From: Hyphomicrobiales bacterium
GTDB taxonomy: Bacteria; Pseudomonadota; Alphaproteobacteria; Rhizobiales; Rhizobiaceae
DNA length: 55,385 nucleotides
Assembly (NCBI GenBank): GCA_021775455.1
Contig: JAJFHU010000029.1
Span: 1 to 55,385, forward strand
Direction: 5' to 3'
Positions 41,763 to 51,324 of the stretch are shown in pieces; the first letter of the stretch is position 1; the number at the start of each line of letters is the position of its first letter. The notes below the pieces were generated by a model. It saw nothing but the letters and a program-made list of their open reading frames with translations, made no database searches and had not been told where the DNA came from. The translations under genes were made by a program, and so were the position numbers.

Positions 41763-43427
41763 ATGAGATTCTTTAAAAAGGACGGCAATCCAATGCCGTC
41801 AGCAATTGTTGAAGCCGCTGAAACAGCGAAGAGAGGAAGCGAAGTAGATCGTCGCGAATTTCTAGCTACCGCCAGCGCCTTCGGCGCTACTACTGCCACC
41901 GCCTACGCTATGCTTGGACTGGCAGCACCAACCGAAGCAAAAGCAGCTATTCAAACAGGCGGCACACTGCGTATCCAGCAGGAAGTCCGCGCATTGAAAG
42001 ACCCGCGTACGTTTGACTGGTCACAAATTGCAAACTTTGCCCGTGGATGGCTTGAATATCTTGTCCAGTACAATCGTGACGCAACTTTCGAAGGCAAATT
42101 GCTTGAAAGTTGGGAAGTCAATGATGACGCCACCGAATACACCCTGCGCGTTCGCAAAGGTGTAAAGTGGAACAATGGCGATGATTTTACTGCCGAAGAC
42201 GTAGCTCGCAACATTGAAATGTGGTGCGACAAGTCAGTGGAGGGTAACTCAATGGCCGGACGCGTGGCTTCGCTCATCGATGGTGAAAAAGCTGCTGAAG
42301 GTGCAATCACTGTAGTTGATAGCCACACCGTGAAACTGAAGCCCAGCACTCCGGATATTACGCTTATTCCTGGTTTCGCTGATTATCCGGCTGCGGTCGT
42401 TCACTCTTCGCATGATGGTTCAGCAGAAGGCATGATGGCCAATCCGGTTGGTACTGGTGCATATCTGCCAGAATCGATGGAAGTTGGTGTTAAGGGCGTA
42501 CTCGTACGCAACGAAAATCACACTTGGTGGAATGCTGGCAACGGTGCTTATGCAGACCGCATCGAATTCATCGACCTTGGTACTGACCCTGCAGCATTTG
42601 TTGCAGCCGCTGAGTCTGACGAATTCGACATGAACTATGAAAGCACTGGTGATTTTGTTGAAGTGTTCGACAGCCTCGGTTTGGTAAAGTCGGAGGCAAT
42701 CACTGCAGCAACTATCGTCATTCGTCCTAACCAGGCTGCTGAAGTCGACGGCAAGAAACCATATGCTGACGCTCGCGTTCGTCGCGCATTGGCGATGGCA
42801 TGTGACAACAAAGTTCTGCTTGAACTCGGCGTTGCAGGTCTTGGTACAGTCGCTGAAAATCACCATGTCTGCCCAATTCACCCTGAATATGCTGAATTGC
42901 CGAAACAGGAGCGTGATGCTGCTGGGGCAAAGGCCTTGATGGAAGAAGCTGGCATGGGTGACTATGAGCATGAGCTCTTGTCCATTGACGATGACTGGCG
43001 CAAGAACACAACTGATGCGGTTGCAGCCCAGCTTCGTGATGCAGGCATCAATGTAAAACGGACAATTCTTCCAGGTTCTACTTTCTGGAACGATTGGGCA
43101 AAATATCCGTTTTCATCAACCAACTGGAACATGCGTCCATTGGGTGTTCAGGTTCTGGGGCTTGCTTATCGCTCCGGTGAAGCATGGAACGAATCTGGTT
43201 TTGCCAATGAAGAATTCGACAACCTGCTTTCTGAGGCAAGCGGTATTGCTGATGCCGACAAGCGTCGCGTCTTGATGGCCAAGATCGAAAAGATCATGCA
43301 AGACGAAGGTGTAATCATTCAGCCTTACTGGCGCTCTTTGTATCGCCATGCCAAGTCGAATTTGGTGAATGCTGAAAAGCATCCAACTTTCGAAATTCAT
43401 GTCCATGACATCGGATTTGCTGCATAA
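41763..43427 (+). CDS. ABC transporter substrate-binding protein, oligopeptide family (SBP_bac_5), Tat-exported
   Basis: A 554-residue periplasmic binding protein. The twin-arginine signal [15 protein letters not shown] is near residues 29-43, preceded by an unusually long 28-residue n-region and followed by cleavage near AKA (residue about 61). The SBP_bac_5 fold is marked by [24 protein letters not shown] (split across residues about 113-136), [14 protein letters not shown] and [11 protein letters not shown] near residue 342. Such proteins bind peptides, opines, glycosides or betaine-like ligands. Tat export implies folding or cofactor binding before secretion. It is the first gene of a four-gene ABC operon. 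Confidence 0.94.
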   Translation: MRFFKKDGNPMPSAIVEAAETAKRGSEVDRREFLATASAFGATTATAYAMLGLAAPTEAKAAIQTGGTLRIQQEVRALKDPRTFDWSQIANFARGWLEYLVQYNRDATFEGKLLESWEVNDDATEYTLRVRKGVKWNNGDDFTAEDVARNIEMWCDKSVEGNSMAGRVASLIDGEKAAEGAITVVDSHTVKLKPSTPDITLIPGFADYPAAVVHSSHDGSAEGMMANPVGTGAYLPESMEVGVKGVLVRNENHTWWNAGNGAYADRIEFIDLGTDPAAFVAAAESDEFDMNYESTGDFVEVFDSLGLVKSEAITAATIVIRPNQAAEVDGKKPYADARVRRALAMACDNKVLLELGVAGLGTVAENHHVCPIHPEYAELPKQERDAAGAKALMEEAGMGDYEHELLSIDDDWRKNTTDAVAAQLRDAGINVKRTILPGSTFWNDWAKYPFSSTNWNMRPLGVQVLGLAYRSGEAWNESGFANEEFDNLLSEASGIADADKRRVLMAKIEKIMQDEGVIIQPYWRSLYRHAKSNLVNAEKHPTFEIHVHDIGFAA

Positions 43428-43436
43428 ACAAAGATT

Positions 43437-43460
43437 TAGGGGTCGCAATCGCGGCCCCTA
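43437..43460 (+). other. Intercistronic stem-loop after the ABC binding-protein gene
   Basis: TAGGGGTCGC (43437-43446) pairs with GCGGCCCCTA (43451-43460) around AATC, ten pairs with one G-U. Weak T content follows. It has the same position and probable role as the hairpin after the TRAP binding-protein gene at 37171. Confidence 0.7.
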
Positions 43461-43574
43461 TTTGCTTGTTTGACAATTCAAGGTTACCTTTTGGATTCTT
43501 GAGTTCAAAACAATGTTGAGCGGGTCGCACAAGAAATCTCGCCAACAACCCAAAACCCAGGGAGGGGATTAATA

Positions 43575-44621
43575 ATGGGAATGTTCATTCTCAGGCGGAC
43601 GGGAATTATGCTCCTGACTGCGCTTTGCCTGACGTTCGTCGTCTTTTACCTGACGAACCTTTACCCAAATCTCGAAAAGCTTGCCAAGTCGGAAGGCAAC
43701 ATGCGCATGACCGATGTGCAGGTGCAAAGCTGGTTGGATAAAAATGGATACACCCAGAACTTGTTTATCCGCTATGGGGAATGGTTGGGGGTTGTCCCTG
43801 GCTTCATTTACAAACATGAAGATGAAACAGTTACCGGCAGATGCATACGCTTCAGCAATACCTCTGAAACCGCCCCTCGTTTCTGCGGCATTCTGCAAGG
43901 CGACTTTGGGTTTTCAACGACTTTCAAGGAAAACGTGGGACCTCTGATAGTCCGTAAGCTTAAACTGACCGGACTCTTGATGCTGTGGGCGTTTTTGCTC
44001 TACGTACCATTGGCTCTGCTATTGGGTGTTCTTGCAGGCATGCGGGAAGGCTCGAAGACTGATCGATCACTCTCAACATTTGCCATCGCAACGTCAGCTA
44101 CACCGGAGTACGTGTCTGGCGTGATATTAATCGCGGTGTTTTCGTCATCGGCTTTTGGTTTAAAGTGGTTCAAGGGTACATCAGCATCGGCGATGGACAA
44201 TCCTGGTTTCGCGAACTTTACGCTACCAGTGCTGACTATTGCTCTCTTTGGCATCGGTTACATCACCCGAATGACTCGTGCTTCCATGGCGGAAGTGATG
44301 ACCGCACAATATATCAGGACAGCACGTCTTAAAGGCGTCTCGTTCCCGGCAATCGTGATAAAGCATGCCTTGCGCAACGCATTAATCGCACCATTTACCA
44401 TCATCATGCTGCAGTTCAATTATCTGCTTACAGGTGTGGTAATTACAGAAATCTTGTTCAACTACAAAGGTTTCGGCTGGACCCTGGTTCAGGCAGCAGG
44501 CAACAATGATATCGAATTGCTGCTTTCTTGTTCTATCGTGGCCGTGTTCGTTGTGCTGGTAACCCAGCTCATTTCCGACATCGGTTATGTGTACCTCAAC
44601 CCACGCATTCGCGTATCATAA
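43575..44621 (+). CDS. ABC transporter permease (DppB-type) with an enlarged periplasmic loop
   Basis: A 348-residue inner-membrane permease with six helices. The first helix (RRTGIMLLTALCLTFVVFYL) is followed by a periplasmic segment of about 110 residues before the DppB core, longer than usual and containing two cysteines (GRCIRF and RFCGIL) that could form a disulfide. The core has the ATPase-contact motif YIRTARLKGVSFPAIVIKHA near residue 245. GGGAGGGG lies before the ATG. It forms a heterodimer with the next gene's product, 13 bp downstream. Confidence 0.92.
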   Translation: MGMFILRRTGIMLLTALCLTFVVFYLTNLYPNLEKLAKSEGNMRMTDVQVQSWLDKNGYTQNLFIRYGEWLGVVPGFIYKHEDETVTGRCIRFSNTSETAPRFCGILQGDFGFSTTFKENVGPLIVRKLKLTGLLMLWAFLLYVPLALLLGVLAGMREGSKTDRSLSTFAIATSATPEYVSGVILIAVFSSSAFGLKWFKGTSASAMDNPGFANFTLPVLTIALFGIGYITRMTRASMAEVMTAQYIRTARLKGVSFPAIVIKHALRNALIAPFTIIMLQFNYLLTGVVITEILFNYKGFGWTLVQAAGNNDIELLLSCSIVAVFVVLVTQLISDIGYVYLNPRIRVS

Positions 44622-44634
44622 GGAGGGTTGATCG

Positions 44635-45786
44635 ATGGAATTAACCTGGATTCAGATAATCGGTACAATTCTTGCCAAATTCTGGTTGGTATGGCTATCG
44701 ATGGCCATCGTTTTTGCATTGTCGATCAAATTCAAAAGGCAACTTGGCCTTTACGGCAAAATGTTCGACAGCACAGTGGCAATAGCAGGATTTGCCATTG
44801 TGTTGTTTTGGTTCTTCACTGCCATTTATGCAGATGCATTAATAAATTTCGACCCACTGGCACAGATTTCCGGGATGAAAAACAAGGTGCCGGGAACTCC
44901 AGTGGCAGGCATGGAAGACGCTTGGTTCTTGTTTGGCGGTGATAATCTGGCTCGCGATGTATACTCGCGACTTATTATCGGAAGTCGACAGGTTCTGATA
45001 ATAGCGCCAGCAGCAACGGCATTTGCTTTCATGGCAGGCGTAACATTGGGTGTCCCGGCCGGTTACTATGGCGGATTGTATGATACGGTCATGTCATTTA
45101 TCGCTAACCTGGTTCTGTCTTTTCCGGTAATTTTGCTTTTCTATCTGCTGGTTACTCCAGAAATTGTCGAGACCGGAATTCCAGTTTACATGGCCGCAGT
45201 TTTGTTTCTGTTCCCGATCGTTTTCGTATTGATTTTGCTCAATTCGCGCTTTTACACACAACCGGGCAAGCGAAACCTGTATATAGGAATTGCAGCAGTT
45301 ATTGGCCTTTGGGCCTATTTGGGACTGGCGTTTAACCTGGACCCATTGGGCATACTCTATATGGATCCCAACCTGCTCAACATCTTTGTTGCGGTTGTTT
45401 TCGTGAATTCGCCAACCGTCTTTCGTATTGTTCGCGGCTTGGTGCTGGATATTCAAACTCGAGATTATGTAGCTGCAGCGCAAACAAGAGGCGAAGGACC
45501 TTGGTACGTGATGCTTTGGGAAATCTTGCCCAACGCGCGCGGCCCGTTGATCGTCGATTTCTGCTTGCGAATTGGATACACAACCATTCTTCTGGGAACT
45601 TTGGGCTTCTTTGGCCTTGGGGTTAGCCCGGAAAGTCCGGACTGGGGGTCAACAATTAACGAGGGAAGAAAGCTTCTTTCGATTTACCCACACCCGGCAC
45701 TTCCACCCGCGTTTGCGTTGATGAGTCTGGTTCTTGGATTGAACCTGCTCGCCGACGGACTACGTGAAGAAAGCCTCAAGGACTAA
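44635..45786 (+). CDS. ABC transporter permease (DppC-type) with an extra membrane insert
   Basis: A 383-residue permease. The N-terminal region has two helices before FDPLAQISG, instead of the single one usual in DppC. The core begins GGDNLARDVYSRLIIGSRQV (DppC pattern). An insert of two more helices (about residues 175-250, including KRNLYIGIAAVIGLWAYLGL) interrupts the core. The ATPase-contact motif is RDYVAAAQTRGEGPWYVMLW near residue 278, and the end GLNLLADGLREESLKD is standard. The insertion marks an unusual subfamily. The ATPase gene follows 11 bp downstream. Confidence 0.92.
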   Translation: MELTWIQIIGTILAKFWLVWLSMAIVFALSIKFKRQLGLYGKMFDSTVAIAGFAIVLFWFFTAIYADALINFDPLAQISGMKNKVPGTPVAGMEDAWFLFGGDNLARDVYSRLIIGSRQVLIIAPAATAFAFMAGVTLGVPAGYYGGLYDTVMSFIANLVLSFPVILLFYLLVTPEIVETGIPVYMAAVLFLFPIVFVLILLNSRFYTQPGKRNLYIGIAAVIGLWAYLGLAFNLDPLGILYMDPNLLNIFVAVVFVNSPTVFRIVRGLVLDIQTRDYVAAAQTRGEGPWYVMLWEILPNARGPLIVDFCLRIGYTTILLGTLGFFGLGVSPESPDWGSTINEGRKLLSIYPHPALPPAFALMSLVLGLNLLADGLREESLKD

Positions 45787-45797
45787 GGAGATCAATC

Positions 45798-48239
45798 ATG
45801 GCAAAATGGGATTATGATGGTCCGATCCTTGAGATCGAAAACCTGTCCATCAGCTTTATGACCAGACTTTTCGAAATTCCAGCCGTTATGGACTTTTCCT
45901 GTGTGGTACAACCAGGAGAAGCCATGGGATTGGTCGGAGAGTCCGGTTGCGGAAAATCAACCGTTGCGCTCGGTGTAATGCAGGATTTGGGCGTCAATGG
46001 TCAAATTGTTGGCGGTACGATAAAGTTCAAGGGACGTGACCTGAACGAGATGAGCGATGAGGAACTACGTGATTTACGTGGTAACGAAATCGCCATGATT
46101 TATCAGGAGCCAATGGCATCCCTTAACCCGGCAATGAAAATCGGCAGTCAGCTGATGGAAGTGCCGATGATACATGACGGCAAGAATGCGGAACAAGCTC
46201 GCGAACTGGCACTTGAAGTTATCTCAGATGTGAAACTTCCTGACCCCGAACGCATTATTAATGCCTATCCGCATCAGCTTTCAGGTGGTCAACAACAACG
46301 TATCGTTATTGCGATGGCTTTGATGTCGAAACCTTCTCTTCTGATTCTGGACGAGCCAACTACAGCACTTGATGTGACTGTAGAGGCGGGTATCGTCGAT
46401 CTGGTCAAGGACTTGGGCAAGAAGTATGGAACTTCCATGCTCTTTATCAGTCACAACCTCGGCCTCATTCTGGAAACCTGCGATCGGATTTGTGTAATGT
46501 ATTCAGGCGAGGCTGTTGAAACGGGCTCCATTGAAGACGTCTTTGACAAGATGCAGCACCCATATACCCAAGCATTGTTCCGTTCAATCCCGCTTCCAGG
46601 CGCCGACAAGAACGAACATCCGCTGGTTGCCATCCCCGGTAACTTCCCGCTGCCGCATGAGCGGCCGCCGGGCTGTAATTTTGGCCCACGTTGTGATTAC
46701 TTCAAGGGCGGCCTTTGTGACGCCAGAGAGATAAAAATGGTTGGCGTACCGGGGCAAGACCGTCACGAAAGCCGATGTTGCCGCATAAAAAACATTGACT
46801 GGAATGCCAAACTTAAAAGTAAAGCTGAAACAGGTAAAAACGAATTTGGCGAAGTCGTGCTGAAAATGGAAAACCTCAAGAAATACTACGAGGTGTCCGC
46901 AAGCGCGATGTTTGGCGGTGGCGAAACGCGCGTGGTCAAGGCAAATGAATCCCTGTCATTTGAGGCGCGTGAATCGGAAACTTTGGCAATCGTTGGTGAA
47001 TCCGGCTGCGGTAAGTCCACATTCGCAAAGGTGCTGATGGGACTTGAGACCGCAACCGATGGAAAAATCCTGCTGGGAAACCACGAGATCCAGGATATAC
47101 CTATCCAGGAACGCGATGTTCATACTGTTTCATCGGTACAAATGGTGTTCCAGAACCCGTTTGACACGCTCAATCCGTCCATGACCGTAGGTCGGCAGAT
47201 CGTCCGAGCACTTGAGATATTCAAGATTGGTAAAACTGAAAAAGAACGCCATGACCGAATGCTTAAGTTACTTGACCTCGTAAAGCTGCCGCGCGCTTTC
47301 GCTAACAGGATGCCACGGCAATTGTCAGGTGGTCAAAAGCAGCGTGTCGGGATCGCCCGTGCGTTTGCCGGTGATGCAAGGATCGTTGTCGCCGACGAAC
47401 CGGTATCCGCACTGGATGTGTCAGTCCAGGCAGCCGTCACCGATTTGTTGATGGAAATTCAACGCGAAAACAAAACTACACTGCTGTTCATATCGCATGA
47501 TCTGTCCATTGTGCGCTATTTGGCTGACCGTGTTATGGTTATGTATTTGGGGCATGTGGTGGAACTGGGTACAACAGACCAGATATTCGCGCCACCATAT
47601 CATCCGTATACAGAAGCATTGCTGTCAGCGGTTCCAATTGCCGATACCAGCGTCCAGAAAAAGCACATCGTACTGGAAGGGGATATTCCCTCAGCAATGG
47701 ATCCTCCACCTGGCTGCCCGTTCCAGACCCGCTGTGGCTGGAAATACAAAGTAAAGGATGACCTTTGTGAGAAACTTGTGCCACCCAATGTAAGGATGGC
47801 AGATGGCCACACTATCAAATGTCACCTCTCGGCAGCGGATTTTGCTTCAATGGAGCCGGTAATTGTAACCGGCAAGTCGAAAAAATCTGCCGCGAAACCC
47901 AGAAAAAAAATTGCAACCAAGAGAACTCCAACAACCAGTATCAAGTCTACAGTTGCAAATCTCGTCGGTGCACCGAAGGCCATGAAAAAGCCAGCGAAGA
48001 TTGATGATCTTAAGCTCATCTCCGGTGTTGGTCCCAAGATCGAGAAAATTCTGCACAAGCTCGGCATTTATACCTACAAACAGGTAGCGGGCTGGAACAA
48101 GAGCGAACGATCCTGGGTAGATGATCACCTTAAATTTAAAGGGCGCATTGAGCGTGAAAACTGGGTGAAGCAGGCCAGGGCTCTCGATAAAGGTGGCGAA
48201 GCTGAATACGTAAAAGTGTTTGGTAAAAAGCCGCGCTAA
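45798..48239 (+). CDS. Fused double ABC ATPase (DppD-DppF) with C-terminal helix-hairpin-helix domain
   Basis: An 813-residue cytosolic ATPase. The first half has Walker A GESGCGKST near residue 49, signature LSGGQQQR near 157 and Walker B LLILDEP near 177. Its oligopeptide C-terminal motif is PGCNFGPRCDYF. The second half has GESGCGKST near 400, LSGGQKQR near 512, IVVADEP and PGCPFQTRCGWKY near 636. A basic Lys/Thr/Ala linker (about 690-733) then joins a domain of about 65 residues: DDLKLISGVGPKIEKILHKL and WVDDHLKFKGRIERENWVKQ. This is the helix-hairpin-helix type seen at the ends of alphaproteobacterial NuoE and L21 proteins. The fusion to an ABC ATPase is unusual. Confidence 0.93.
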   Translation: MAKWDYDGPILEIENLSISFMTRLFEIPAVMDFSCVVQPGEAMGLVGESGCGKSTVALGVMQDLGVNGQIVGGTIKFKGRDLNEMSDEELRDLRGNEIAMIYQEPMASLNPAMKIGSQLMEVPMIHDGKNAEQARELALEVISDVKLPDPERIINAYPHQLSGGQQQRIVIAMALMSKPSLLILDEPTTALDVTVEAGIVDLVKDLGKKYGTSMLFISHNLGLILETCDRICVMYSGEAVETGSIEDVFDKMQHPYTQALFRSIPLPGADKNEHPLVAIPGNFPLPHERPPGCNFGPRCDYFKGGLCDAREIKMVGVPGQDRHESRCCRIKNIDWNAKLKSKAETGKNEFGEVVLKMENLKKYYEVSASAMFGGGETRVVKANESLSFEARESETLAIVGESGCGKSTFAKVLMGLETATDGKILLGNHEIQDIPIQERDVHTVSSVQMVFQNPFDTLNPSMTVGRQIVRALEIFKIGKTEKERHDRMLKLLDLVKLPRAFANRMPRQLSGGQKQRVGIARAFAGDARIVVADEPVSALDVSVQAAVTDLLMEIQRENKTTLLFISHDLSIVRYLADRVMVMYLGHVVELGTTDQIFAPPYHPYTEALLSAVPIADTSVQKKHIVLEGDIPSAMDPPPGCPFQTRCGWKYKVKDDLCEKLVPPNVRMADGHTIKCHLSAADFASMEPVIVTGKSKKSAAKPRKKIATKRTPTTSIKSTVANLVGAPKAMKKPAKIDDLKLISGVGPKIEKILHKLGIYTYKQVAGWNKSERSWVDDHLKFKGRIERENWVKQARALDKGGEAEYVKVFGKKPR

Positions 48240-48262
48240 TCATATTCGTCAAATCAATTAAA

Positions 48263-48294
48263 GCCGCGCGGATCACAGTTCGCGCGGTTTTTTT
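48263..48294 (+). terminator. Rho-independent terminator of the ABC operon
   Basis: CCGCGCG (48264-48270) pairs perfectly with CGCGCGG (48281-48287) around a 10-base loop and is followed by seven T. It starts 24 bp after the ATPase stop and ends the 41763-48239 operon. Confidence 0.93.
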
Positions 48295-48308
48295 GTGAAT
48301 TCTGACAA

Positions 48309-49538
48309 TCAATTGCCGCGCTTTTTGCGAATGGTATCCACGATAAACATGGTGGTACGTGGAATGTATCGATATGGCCGCGCTTTGCCCGAGACTGGCC
48401 TGCGCAACTTGCGCCACAATGTATAGACCAGCAAAGCCACATGAGCTGCAAGAATGAAGCTGAACATCGCTGGTGGACCATACTCTTCAATCAAATAGCC
48501 GGAAAAGGAAGGTGATACCACGGAGCCAATTGCGTAGAAAAATATCAGCGATGCGCTCATTTGAAGAAACTCATCGCGCTTGGCGAAATCACTGGCGTGC
48601 GAGGCACAAATTGAATAGATCGGCAATGTTGCAAACCCAAACAGGAAGCCACCGATATAAATATATGGAACGCCAAGTATCGGTGTTTCTATACCCAATG
48701 AGATTGAGAAACATACAGCAATTGCAAGCAAGCTGAATCCAATCAATGTAACCCGTCGATTGAGTCGATCGGCGATAATTCCCGCTGGAAGTTGAGCAAT
48801 CAGACCACCAACGATTGCCAGAGAAAGGAACATTGCTATTCCGGTTTGCGAGAGGCCTGACTGTTTTGCGTAAACCGGCGCAACCATTCGAAAAGACGAA
48901 TTGGTCAACCCCACGACAATAACTCCAACCGCAGCCAGAGGCGAAAGGCTGTATACAAAAAATGGTTTGAAACTGGGCGCTTTTGGAAGCGAGGGTAATG
49001 TTGCTTGTGTGAGTGCAAGCGGCAACAAGGCAAGGCACGCCACCATCGCAATCAGGTTATATGAAACATAATGCGCAGGTGTAAGGCCCGCGATCACAAG
49101 TTGGGATAGCAATGTCCCGCTCATGTCCACCATCCGGTAGATTGAAAAGACAGTCGCCCGATTTGAATTATCGAGCTTTGACTGGAGCCAGCTTTCAATA
49201 ACCGTATAAGCTCCGGCAACCGAAAACCCACCACCTATCCTTAAAAGCATCCAGAACCATGGTTCTTCCATTACCGGATGCAACAAAATTGAAATTGTTG
49301 ACACCGCAGCCATAACTGCAAAAGCCCGGGCATGACCTGATCGCATCACAATATAGGGGCTTGCAATACAACCCAGAAAAAATCCCAGGAAGTGGGCTGA
49401 ACCGAGATAACCAATCTCGGTGGGAGAGAAACTGAGTTCCAGCCCGGACAACGCATCGAGTGGACCAAGTGAACCGCTTCCGACCTGTACGAAAATCACT
49501 GAAATAAAAAGTGCCGAAAGGGAAATGATTAATCGCAC
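48309..49538 (-). CDS. MFS transporter (YcaD-like group)
   Basis: A 409-residue, 12-helix inner-membrane transporter. The TM4-TM5 region reads AGAYTVIESWLQSKL and the central loop has PAGIIADRLNRRVTLIG. Like the protein at 593-1828 it belongs to the YcaD-like MFS group, but the two are diverged paralogues. The basic cytoplasmic tail (RKLRRPVSGKARPYRYIP) is long. The start is GTG at 49538 with GGAG about 12 nt upstream. It lies 38 bp after the 2OG-oxygenase-like gene on the same strand, so the two are likely cotranscribed. The substrate is unknown. Confidence 0.87.
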   Translation of the reverse strand: MRLIISLSALFISVIFVQVGSGSLGPLDALSGLELSFSPTEIGYLGSAHFLGFFLGCIASPYIVMRSGHARAFAVMAAVSTISILLHPVMEEPWFWMLLRIGGGFSVAGAYTVIESWLQSKLDNSNRATVFSIYRMVDMSGTLLSQLVIAGLTPAHYVSYNLIAMVACLALLPLALTQATLPSLPKAPSFKPFFVYSLSPLAAVGVIVVGLTNSSFRMVAPVYAKQSGLSQTGIAMFLSLAIVGGLIAQLPAGIIADRLNRRVTLIGFSLLAIAVCFSISLGIETPILGVPYIYIGGFLFGFATLPIYSICASHASDFAKRDEFLQMSASLIFFYAIGSVVSPSFSGYLIEEYGPPAMFSFILAAHVALLVYTLWRKLRRPVSGKARPYRYIPRTTMFIVDTIRKKRGN

Positions 49539-49576
49539 GGGTTCGACAAGCTCCTATGGCTTTGACGCCATACTAC

Positions 49577-50242
49577 TCACAATGGAAGCGCCGCCACAAT
49601 ATGGACCCGATGACTTTCTCCGCCATTAAGCGCTGTGTGATATCCGCGCGTATCGGTGAAATACACTGATCCATCCGCTGGCAAATGCGTAACATGATGA
49701 TTGACAATGAACAATGAACCGGGATTTGAAATAATTGGAATATGCAAACGTGGTTCAGGGTCGCGGTGCCATGAGTTGCAATTGTACAATCCCTTGGAAA
49801 GCACCCTCATCCGGCCAATCTTGAAACGCGTGGTGAGTTCCCTGTGCACTTCTTCGAAGTAGGTCCCCTCAAACTTGGGAACAAACTCGGTAAATGCATG
49901 TTCATTCACTTCTTCTTCCCGCACCACTTCTTCGTAGCTATCGTCTACCCTTGTATGGAACAGACCAGACAAATCGTTTGCGGCTTCAACTTCAACACCG
50001 GGACGCCGAGTTAATGAGAATGCACCAAATCCTGCTGAACGATCGCCTTTGAATTCTGTACGTTCCAGCGCGATATCCAGTGCGTCACGCAGCCTGTCTA
50101 TGTCAAACTTCAACTCAAGTTTGTGGATACCTGGGCCCGGCACGAAGTTGGCGACAGACGCCGTGTCCGGCATTTCGGACAGCCAAGCCTGCATATTGGT
50201 TACATCATTATCGGGTGAAGTTGGGTTGGCCTGCGTCATCAT
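49577..50242 (-). CDS. Aspartyl/asparaginyl beta-hydroxylase-like Fe(II)/2-oxoglutarate oxygenase
   Basis: A 221-residue soluble protein. The C-terminal half has the double-stranded-beta-helix pattern of PF05118: HxD-type WHRDPEPRLHIPI (His159, Asp161, Arg165, His167), SLFIVNHHVTHLPADG, then GYHTALNGGESHRVHIVAAL with the distal His and the 2OG-binding Arg212. The N-terminal 100 residues have no recognised domain. The substrate could be a free amino acid or peptide side chain. GGGGAG lies before the ATG at 50242. It is divergent from the phytanoyl-CoA dioxygenase-like gene across about 150 bp. Confidence 0.78.
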   Translation of the reverse strand: MMTQANPTSPDNDVTNMQAWLSEMPDTASVANFVPGPGIHKLELKFDIDRLRDALDIALERTEFKGDRSAGFGAFSLTRRPGVEVEAANDLSGLFHTRVDDSYEEVVREEEVNEHAFTEFVPKFEGTYFEEVHRELTTRFKIGRMRVLSKGLYNCNSWHRDPEPRLHIPIISNPGSLFIVNHHVTHLPADGSVYFTDTRGYHTALNGGESHRVHIVAALPL

Positions 50243-50390
50243 AATCTCCCCAGACTCAGTTCCATTTTCGCTCGATCATAGACCTGTGGTTGACGCAGAC
50301 AATATGATTTTGCGACATGTACAATGGCAGATATTTCGCACTGGTCGCATTATCGTGCCCGTAGTATCATGAACGACCAAACATGGATTG

Positions 50391-51209
50391 ATGAATACAA
50401 TGACTGAACAACTTGATACCGCAACGATCAGCGCATTTCAAAATGACGGCGCGACAGTTTTGCGCGGCGTATTTGCAGATTGGGTTGAAGAGTTACGCAA
50501 GGGCATTGCCTCCAATATGGAAATTCCCGGCCCGGACAGCAAAATCTACACTGGTGAGAATGGCAGCGGTCGTTTCTTTGGAGATTACTGCAACTGGCAA
50601 CGCATCCCCGAATATCACAACTTCATATTTAATTCCCCTGCAGCTAAAATTGGTGCGCAACTAATGAACAGCAATACTGTTCGCCTGTTCCATGAGCACG
50701 TACTGGTGAAGGAAGCTCAAGCCGGCGTACCGACACCCTGGCATCAGGATCAACCTTATTATTGCGTTGAAGGCCCAAAAACGGTCAGCATTTGGATTCC
50801 GCTGGATGACATTCCCCGTGACAGAACGCTGGAATTTGTTGCCGGTTCACATCTGACCGGAAAACTCTATCGACCCCAGCGCTTTAACGGGCAGGCCCTT
50901 AATGAAAGTGATGGTCTTGAACCAGTTCCCGATATTGATGGCAATCGTGACGAATTCCAGATTCTCGGCTGGGAACTCTTTCCAGGTGATGCTGTTGCGT
51001 TTGACTACCGCACAATTCACGGCGCTCCTGCAAACAACAGCGCCAGTTCACAACGCCGCGCGTTTTCATTGCGCTTGGTAGGTGATGATGCACGGTTCGC
51101 GAGGCGAGAAGGAAACGTAACTTCACCTCCCTTCCCGGCTGTTGGCCTTGAACACGGACAACCCCTGGATGCCGACGAATTTCCGATGCTGTATCAATCG
51201 CAGCATTAG
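50391..51209 (+). CDS. Phytanoyl-CoA dioxygenase (PhyH) family oxygenase
   Basis: A 272-residue Fe(II)/2-oxoglutarate enzyme. Iron ligands are His118 and Asp120 in PWHQDQPYY and the distal His210 in RTIHGAPANN; the 2OG-binding Arg lies in RRAFSLRLVGDD (222-228). The conserved SIWIPLDDI and FVAGSH segments confirm PhyH. Bacterial PhyH proteins hydroxylate small zwitterions such as ectoine or proline, or cleave phosphonates; no closer assignment is possible. The ATG at 50391 is chosen; 50400 is an alternative. It neighbours another oxygenase, an EamA exporter and a Rieske oxygenase. Confidence 0.88.
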   Translation: MNTMTEQLDTATISAFQNDGATVLRGVFADWVEELRKGIASNMEIPGPDSKIYTGENGSGRFFGDYCNWQRIPEYHNFIFNSPAAKIGAQLMNSNTVRLFHEHVLVKEAQAGVPTPWHQDQPYYCVEGPKTVSIWIPLDDIPRDRTLEFVAGSHLTGKLYRPQRFNGQALNESDGLEPVPDIDGNRDEFQILGWELFPGDAVAFDYRTIHGAPANNSASSQRRAFSLRLVGDDARFARREGNVTSPPFPAVGLEHGQPLDADEFPMLYQSQH

Positions 51210-51324
51210 CAACTGTTTAGGCAACGTTTTTGCTTCACGTTCCAAACAATAAAAGCCATACTGACAGTTTGCTTGCAGGATGTTTCGCGCCGGTATTTTA
51301 TTGTGCTGATCTGGAGAGTGCCAA

